DNA of 38,234 nucleotides, taken from G021776435 sp046756245 (GTDB taxonomy: Bacteria; Pseudomonadota; Alphaproteobacteria; Caulobacterales; Parvularculaceae). Below the pieces are notes generated by a model. The model ran no database searches. It was not told where the DNA came from and was given only the letters and a program-made list of their open reading frames with translations. The stretch lies in NCBI GenBank assembly GCA_046756245.1, contig JBHHVZ010000015.1, positions 1 through 38,234 of the forward strand, read 5' to 3'. Positions 33,490 to 38,234 of this stretch are shown here, piece after piece. How positions within the stretch are numbered: the stretch's first letter is position 1; every line of letters starts with the position of its first letter. The position numbers and the translations under genes were made by a program.

Positions 33490-34883
33490 GGCCGCGATTC
33501 CTCCTCGGCGCCGAGCGCGCGCAGGATGCTTTGCGCCTTGAGGCGCGTTTCTTCATATTCCGCGAACGGGCCGGAACGCAAGGTGACGCCGCCGCCGACC
33601 GGGCATACCACGCGCGACCCGGCGCCCGCCTTTTCGATCACCATGATGCGGATCGCGACGGAGAAATCCGCCGCGCCGGCATCGTCGATATAACCGATGG
33701 CGCCGCAATAGGGACCGCGGCCAACCCCTTCGATTTCGGCGATTGTTTTCATCGCCTCCACTTTCGGCGCGCCTGTGACGGAACCGCACGGGAAAAGCGC
33801 CGCCAGCGCGTCGATGAAATCGACTCCATCGTCCAGCACGCCGCTCAGCCGGGAAACCAGATGATGGACGCGCGAAAGCGACAGCACTTGGCAGATCGCC
33901 TCTTCCCGCACCGAGCCGTTGGCGCAGATACGCGACAAATCATTGCGCGTGAGATCGGCGATCATGATGTTTTCCGCGCGTTCCTTCGGGTCGGCGGCGA
34001 GGGCTGCGGCGAGCGCCGCGTCGCTTTCCGCATCGTTTCCGCGCGCGCACGTGCCCTTGATCGGCTCGGCGACAATGCGCCATGCGCCCGCAGCCGGTTC
34101 AATACGAAAAAACCTTTCCGGCGAGTTCGAGACGATAGAACCATCTTTATACTGCAGAAGAGCGCCATGGACGGCGTCGCTTTCGCGCATCAGCCTGCAA
34201 AAGAGATTGAACGCGCAAACCGGATTGTCGGTTGAAAGCGTAAGCTGCTGGGAGAGATTGGCTTGAAAGATTGCGCCTTCGCGAATGCGTTCAATCGTAT
34301 CGGACACCGCCGCCTGATAACGCGCAGCGTCGAAGTTCGAGCGCAGTGCGTTGAAACGCGGCGCGGCGACAGGCGCCGATGTGCATTTTTCCGCCAGGGC
34401 TTCCTTCAGCGCTTCTGCGGCGGCCTGGTTTCGCGCGCAGAGGAAAGCGCGTCTTTGTGTGCGATCAAAGAGTACAGCGGCGTCGTAGGCGGCGAAGATC
34501 ATGTCGGGCAATGCAAACGGCGACGGCGGGCCCGCCGCCGATGGTTCGAACGCCGCGCCCATTTCATAGCCGACAAACCCGACCAGTCCGGACATGAACC
34601 GGCCATCGAGATTGGCGCCTTTGCAGCGCGCCCCGTCCCACTTCCTCCGCTGCTCGACATGGAGTTTGCGCAAGGCCTCAAACGGCGGAACCGCAATCGC
34701 CGCGCCGTCAAGTCTGGCGCGCCCGGCGCGCGCCGTCAGCACGCGTGAAGGACAGGCGACAAGGATCGACCAGCCCGGCGCCGCCGCTTCCTCGCCGGCG
34801 TGCAACAGATGCGCATGCGCGCGCCCCGCCAATGGCGCGAAGGCGGCGAGCGGGCTGCGCCAGTCGATCTGCTCGATTTCCAT
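33486..34883 (-). CDS. pabB: Aminodeoxychorismate synthase component I
   Basis: Chorismate-using enzyme that adds ammonia at C4. The PIKGT motif (274-278) with Lys276 separates PabB from anthranilate synthase TrpE, which has PIAGT. Other blocks: EGAIFQANLSQQL (202-214), the metal site in AENIMIADLTRNDLSRI, GSVTGAPKVEAMKTI and the C-terminal GGGVTLRSGPFAEYEET. The first 170 residues form the weakly conserved N-terminal domain. AAGG lies seven bases before the ATG. First gene of the pab operon; the stop overlaps pabA (ATGA). Confidence 0.94.
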   Translation of the reverse strand: MEIEQIDWRSPLAAFAPLAGRAHAHLLHAGEEAAAPGWSILVACPSRVLTARAGRARLDGAAIAVPPFEALRKLHVEQRRKWDGARCKGANLDGRFMSGLVGFVGYEMGAAFEPSAAGPPSPFALPDMIFAAYDAAVLFDRTQRRAFLCARNQAAAEALKEALAEKCTSAPVAAPRFNALRSNFDAARYQAAVSDTIERIREGAIFQANLSQQLTLSTDNPVCAFNLFCRLMRESDAVHGALLQYKDGSIVSNSPERFFRIEPAAGAWRIVAEPIKGTCARGNDAESDAALAAALAADPKERAENIMIADLTRNDLSRICANGSVREEAICQVLSLSRVHHLVSRLSGVLDDGVDFIDALAALFPCGSVTGAPKVEAMKTIAEIEGVGRGPYCGAIGYIDDAGAADFSVAIRIMVIEKAGAGSRVVCPVGGGVTLRSGPFAEYEETRLKAQSILRALGAEEESRP

Positions 34884-34912
34884 GCGCTTTCCTTCCGATA
34901 AGGCCGGATGGA

Positions 34913-35180
34913 TAGTGTGGTGGATTTGAAGTTCGTTATATAATTCGCAGCGAGTCCGCGAACGAATTTCAAATCCAAAACCACACTAGAATCATAAAGT
35001 TGCTAGTGACCTTGCCGAATCCGAAGTTTGTCCCGAGCTTGCTGAATAATCTGACGAACTTCGGATTCGGGTCACTAGAGCGCATTCCGAAAAGTGGGAA
35101 CCGGTTTTCGGATAAAATGCGCGACAAAACAAAAACCTAGAGCATGTTCTCCGACTCGCAGTTCGGGGAACTTGCTCTAG
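34913..35180. repeat. Four consecutive stem-loop elements
   Basis: The 349 bases between pabB and the AI-2E-family gene hold no gene but four palindromes in a row. Element 1 (34913-34988) and element 2 (35003-35078) are both 76 bases long. Each has an outer 8-bp stem (TAGTGTGG / CCACACTA; CTAGTGAC / GTCACTAG) and an inner 16-bp stem with one G-T wobble (left arms GGATTTGAAGTTCGTT and GAATCCGAAGTTTGTC), so they look like divergent copies of one repeat. Element 3 (35080-35122) is GCGCATTCCGAAAA paired with TTTTCGG-N4-AATGCGC, a type common in Rhizobiales and relatives. Element 4 (35137-35180) is CTAGAGCATGTTC / GAACTTGCTCTAG with one mismatch. CTAG borders several of them. Confidence 0.75.
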
Positions 35181-35232
35181 CTCAAAAATGCAAATCGGTA
35201 TAGCGCCCGAATGCGGTCAATGGAGACTCGAA

Positions 35233-36360
35233 ATGCTTCAATCAGCGGCGCTCGGCGGTCAGGCGCGTCTGACTTTGGGCCTCGGCCTCGCCGTGCTGAT
35301 CGGCTTTGTCGCCTATGTCGGACGCGGCGTCCTGATACCGTTCGTCGTCGCCGGTTTTCTGTGCTTCCTGATCTTCACGTTAAAGGAAAGCGTCAAGCGG
35401 ATTCCGGTAATCGGGAGATATTGTCCCGCCTGGTTTAGCTATCTGGTTGCGTTCGCAATAATCATTTCCGGCTTCATAGTTTTCGCCGAGATTATCAAAT
35501 CGAACGTTGAAGCGTTAATCGCCGCCGCACCGCTTTACGAAGCGCGGTTGCGCGAGCTCACGCAATCCGCGCTGCACTGGCTCGAGAGCGTGGCGATTCT
35601 TCCCGAAGACTTTGTCGGCGGCGTCGACCAGCTTCGTCGAACCGCATTGTCGATGATCAATCCACTGCTGTCTGAAGTCGGCGGATCGGCCCGCGCGCTC
35701 ACATCGAATTTCGTGACGATCTTTCTCTACACTGCATTCATGATCGTCGAGCGCGGCCGTATATTCAAGAAAATCAATATGTTAAGCACAAACGCCGATG
35801 ACCGCCGCGCGGTAAACGAGACCATCGCCGACATCGGCGCCATGGTGCGCCAGTATATTACGGTGAAGACCCTAACGAACCTCGTCACGGCGGGTGTAGG
35901 CTATATTATTCTAAGATTGGTCGGCGTAGACTTTGCGGGGTTCTGGGCGCTTTTGATCTTTGTGCTGAATTTTATTCCAATCATCGGCGCGATAAGCGCG
36001 ATTACCCTGCCGGTGATCCTCGCACTCATCCAGCCCGAAGGCGGCGGCGTCAAGACTGCGCTCCTTGCGCTAGGTCTGCTCGTCGCAGCAGAGCAAACCA
36101 TGAGTTCGGTGATCGAGCCGCGTTTGATCGGGCGCTCGCTCAATTTGAGTCCGCTCGTCATCCTGCTGTCTTTGGCCGTATGGGGATCGCTTTGGGGGTT
36201 CGCCGGTTTGCTCTTGTCCGTGCCGATTACGGTGACGGCGATGATTATCCTGACGCAGTTTCCCACAACGCGGCCGATCGCAGTGCTGCTGTCCGACACC
36301 GGGCGGATTGCGGAAATCAAGCACCCGCATACTGCGCCGGAAGCCGCCGGCGGCGATTAA
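35233..36360 (+). CDS. AI-2E family permease-like membrane protein
   Basis: Polytopic inner-membrane protein of 375 residues. Two N-terminal helices (LTLGLGLAVLIGFVAYVGRG and IPFVVAGFLCFLIFTL) are followed by a third, a soluble helical segment (about 95-165), and a C-terminal membrane half with the family stretch FWALLIFVLNFIPIIGAISA and the block VIEPRLIGRSLNLSPLVILL, diagnostic for AI-2E transporters. Members export or exchange diverse solutes, including sodium/proton exchange; the substrate is unknown. GGAG stands eight bases before the ATG at 35233. A longer frame from 35188 begins inside the repeat region and is not used. Confidence 0.9.
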   Translation: MLQSAALGGQARLTLGLGLAVLIGFVAYVGRGVLIPFVVAGFLCFLIFTLKESVKRIPVIGRYCPAWFSYLVAFAIIISGFIVFAEIIKSNVEALIAAAPLYEARLRELTQSALHWLESVAILPEDFVGGVDQLRRTALSMINPLLSEVGGSARALTSNFVTIFLYTAFMIVERGRIFKKINMLSTNADDRRAVNETIADIGAMVRQYITVKTLTNLVTAGVGYIILRLVGVDFAGFWALLIFVLNFIPIIGAISAITLPVILALIQPEGGGVKTALLALGLLVAAEQTMSSVIEPRLIGRSLNLSPLVILLSLAVWGSLWGFAGLLLSVPITVTAMIILTQFPTTRPIAVLLSDTGRIAEIKHPHTAPEAAGGD

Positions 36361-36370
36361 CGCGCTGGCC

Positions 36371-36469
36371 CTAGCTGCGTTTCAGCGTGAAAAGGCTCGA
36401 AACGCCGAGAGTCGCGGTCATTCCCGCGAATCCCAGGATTGCTATGGTCAAAATCACCAGCCCCGACAT
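36371..36469 (-). CDS. Single-helix membrane microprotein, 32 residues
   Basis: A 33-codon frame (ATG to TAG) with an excellent ribosome-binding site, GGGAGGAAACG directly before the ATG, six bases of spacing from GGAGG. The translation starts MSGLVILTIAILGFAGMTAT and ends SSLFTLKRS: one hydrophobic helix (about 4-26) and a short basic C-terminus, so the tail probably faces the cytoplasm. It is convergent with the AI-2E-family gene, whose stop is ten bases away, and 120 bases downstream of oxyR on the same strand. I know no family for it. Support is the SD site and the clean topology, not similarity. Confidence 0.6.
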   Translation of the reverse strand: MSGLVILTIAILGFAGMTATLGVSSLFTLKRS

Positions 36470-36589
36470 CGTTTCCTCCCGCGTACTCAGCCGCGGCTTC
36501 AATGCTCCATCGCCCGCGACAAAGGGAATCTGGAAGCCAACTGTGGGGAGACCTTTGCAAGATTGGGGCGAGTAAGAGGTTTTTAACCA

Positions 36590-37540
36590 TTAATTCGGGC
36601 TGAAACGCGGCGCATCGCAATATAATCGCGCGGCCGCGCACTGTTCTGCCAACGCTCTGCCGATAATCGCCGCCGCCGCCTCGGCCTCCTCGCGCCGGCC
36701 CGATCCCTTGCGCCAGACGAGGCCGATTTTCCGGCCCGGCGCCGGCGGCGCAAACGGAATCGCTACAAGCCCCGACGCCCGGGCGAGTCCTTCGCGCACC
36801 GCCATTTCCGGCAGGAGCGTCGCCCCAAGGCCGCTGCGCACCATCTGCGCCAGGGTGAACAGGCTGGTTGCGCCGAACGTGGCCGCCACGCCCGGGTCGC
36901 GCAGCTTGCAGGCGTCGATGGCGTGATCGCGCAGGCAGTGACCGTCCTCGAGCAATAACAGTTCGACGCTGCGCAATTCCTCAAGCCTCATTTCCTTGCG
37001 GTCGACCAGCTTGTGCTCCGGCGCGCAGGCGAACCAGAACGGATCCTCGCCGATTTCGAGCGTCTCGGCGCCTGGAATCTCATAGGGAAGCGCCAGCAGC
37101 GCCGCATCGAGCAATCCGGCGCTGAGACGTTCAACCAGCGCGGCCGTCAGGTCTTCGCGCAGGTAAAGCTGCAATGTCGGGTATGACTCCCGAAAAAGCG
37201 CCGTCGCGCGGGGTAGTATGAACGGCGCTATGGTTGGAATAACGCCGAGCTGGAACGGACCCGATAGCGGCTCGATCGTCTGCACGGCCCGTGCAAGATC
37301 CTCGCTCATGGCGAGCACGCCGACCGCGCGCGCGGCCACTTCCTCGCCGGCGGGCGTCAGTGAAAACGAGCGCGTCGACCGGTCGACAAGCTGCTGGCCG
37401 AGCAGGCTTTCAAGCTCCTTGATCGCCGAGGACAAAGTCGACTGCGACACAAGACATTCGTCGGCGGCGCGTGAGAATGATTCCCGGCGCGCCAGGGCGG
37501 TGAAAAACTGCAGCTGGCGCAGGGTCGGAAGCGGGATCAT
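36590..37540 (-). CDS. oxyR: Hydrogen-peroxide-sensing LysR-type regulator OxyR
   Basis: LysR-family activator of peroxide defence. N-terminal winged HTH: LRQLQFFTALARRESFSRAA then CLVSQSTLSSAIKELESLLG. The redox pair is Cys202 and Cys211 in LLLEDGHCLRDHAIDACKL, with the same spacing as Cys199 and Cys208 of E. coli OxyR. Length 316 is normal. It is divergent from the peroxiredoxin gene, with a 146-base shared region, the classic layout for OxyR controlling its target. Confidence 0.95.
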   Translation of the reverse strand: MIPLPTLRQLQFFTALARRESFSRAADECLVSQSTLSSAIKELESLLGQQLVDRSTRSFSLTPAGEEVAARAVGVLAMSEDLARAVQTIEPLSGPFQLGVIPTIAPFILPRATALFRESYPTLQLYLREDLTAALVERLSAGLLDAALLALPYEIPGAETLEIGEDPFWFACAPEHKLVDRKEMRLEELRSVELLLLEDGHCLRDHAIDACKLRDPGVAATFGATSLFTLAQMVRSGLGATLLPEMAVREGLARASGLVAIPFAPPAPGRKIGLVWRKGSGRREEAEAAAAIIGRALAEQCAAARLYCDAPRFSPN

Positions 37541-37556
37541 AAGCGCACTCTGTTTG

Positions 37557-37600
37557 ATCGATTAAGTCGATAAAGACATCAGTTATAATCTATTTGCTTA
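37557..37600. promoter_or_regulatory. Putative OxyR operator and ahpC promoter
   Basis: In the oxyR-ahpC gap there is an inverted repeat ATCGA-N5-TCGAT (37557-37571), a LysR-type half-site pair. Next to it, read on the minus strand, ATAGATTATAACTGAT agrees well with the OxyR half-site ATAGntnnnanCTAT except in the last two positions. TATAAT at 37584-37589 is a good plus-strand -10 box; the best -35 (TTAAGT at 37562-37567) is poor, as expected for an activated promoter. Confidence 0.45.
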
Positions 37601-37686
37601 ATTTTCAAGAACGCCTATTTTCCGCCTGCGCCGAGAAGTTGCGGCGCAGATACAAGTTTCACATCCTGTTTGAAAGGAGACGCGCT

Positions 37687-38232
37687 ATGCTCGGTGTGGG
37701 CGACAAGCTTCCCGACTTTTCCGTGGTCGGGGTCAAGCCCGGCTTCAACAGCCATGAAGAAAACGGCGAATCCGCTTTCGAGAATATTACGCAGGACAGC
37801 TTTCCTGGAAAATGGAAGGTCATTTATTTCTATCCGAAGGATTTCACATTCGTTTGCCCGACGGAAATCGCCGAGTTCGGCCGGCTTGCGAAGGAATTCG
37901 AGGATCGCGATGCGGTCGTCTTGGGCGGCTCGACCGACAATGAATTCTGCAAGCTCGCCTGGCGGCGCGATCACCCCGACCTCGACAAGCACCCGGCCTG
38001 GCAATTCGCCGACGCCACCGGTTCGCTGGTTGACGGGCTCGGCATACGCACGCCCGACGGCGTCGCCTACCGCGCGACATACGTTGTCGATCCGCACAAT
38101 GTCATTCAGCATGTCTATGTGAACAATCTGAATGTGGGCCGCAACCCGCAGGACACGCTGCGCGTGCTAGACGCTCTGCAGACGGACGAGCTTTGCCCCT
38201 GCAACCGGCCGATCGGCGGCGAGACGCTTTAA
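37687..38232 (+). CDS. ahpC: AhpC-type peroxiredoxin
   Basis: Thiol peroxidase of 181 residues that reduces hydrogen and alkyl peroxides. The peroxidatic Cys57 lies in KDFTFVCPTEIAEF. The C-terminus has two cysteines close together, TDELCPCNRP (Cys170, Cys172), like the AhpC of mycobacteria (ELCACNW), which is reduced through AhpD rather than AhpF. An AhpD gene just beyond the right edge would be expected. AAAGGAG lies eight bases before the ATG at 37687; the frame extends upstream to 37594 without a better start. Divergent from oxyR. Confidence 0.93.
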   Translation: MLGVGDKLPDFSVVGVKPGFNSHEENGESAFENITQDSFPGKWKVIYFYPKDFTFVCPTEIAEFGRLAKEFEDRDAVVLGGSTDNEFCKLAWRRDHPDLDKHPAWQFADATGSLVDGLGIRTPDGVAYRATYVVDPHNVIQHVYVNNLNVGRNPQDTLRVLDALQTDELCPCNRPIGGETL

Positions 38233-38234
38233 GA

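Noticed and set aside
1..38234. tRNA genes, rRNA, CRISPR arrays, IS elements, prophage integrase
   Set aside because: I looked for tRNA-like cloverleaf ends, regularly spaced short repeats and transposase or integrase motifs and found none. The gp19-like gene is the only phage-related sequence and has no phage neighbours.

Overview
The window is 38 kb of GC-rich, densely coding chromosome from an alphaproteobacterium. A marine or stalked-type lineage such as Hyphomonadaceae, Parvularculaceae or Caulobacterales is my inference from gene content and order: a cpa/tad pilus locus with a stand-alone pilus N-domain protein, the uracil-glycosylase / ETF-QO / TPR / ispE run, SapC, and intergenic TGTCAT-type palindromes. 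No ribosomal RNA, tRNA, IS element, integrase or CRISPR array was seen.

Layout. 1-8.9 kb, almost all on the minus strand: the start of hisS, a secreted cyclophilin, a GFA-type zinc protein, pgi, a DsbD-like membrane reductase, a SapC-family protein, an alpha/beta hydrolase, a DEDDh exonuclease and a small membrane protein. 9-19.4 kb: an S49 peptidase; ispB for the quinone side chain, on plus; a WecA/MraY-type sugar-phosphate transferase; ispE; a TPR lipoprotein; ETF-quinone oxidoreductase; then a family-4-like uracil-DNA glycosylase and a soluble lytic transglycosylase, both on plus.

19.4-30.9 kb is the most distinctive block. It is a Tad (Flp) pilus locus on minus: flp pilin, prepilin peptidase cpaA, then cpaB-cpaC-cpaD-cpaE-tadA-tadB-tadC. 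A hairpin terminator sits between the pilin and the machinery genes. A Crp-like regulator lies just upstream on minus, and divergent from it a secreted single-domain relative of the CpaC N-terminus. Downstream of tadC, on the same strand, is an unexpected gene for a T4 gp19 / contractile-injection-system tail-tube homologue. It carries a signal-like N-terminal extension, and no other tail gene is in view. It is the best candidate here for something undescribed.

30.9-38.2 kb: a tightly overlapping pabB-pabA-pabC operon ending in a short, divergent adenylate-forming (ANL) enzyme; an intergenic stretch holding four consecutive stem-loops; an AI-2E-family permease; a 32-residue membrane microprotein; and divergent oxyR and ahpC. 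The ahpC product has the double-cysteine C-terminus known from AhpD-linked peroxiredoxins.

Coordinates of several genes were shortened from the longest open frame to starts with a better ribosome-binding site. These choices are stated in each entry. All family assignments come from reading motifs by eye; no database search was run.
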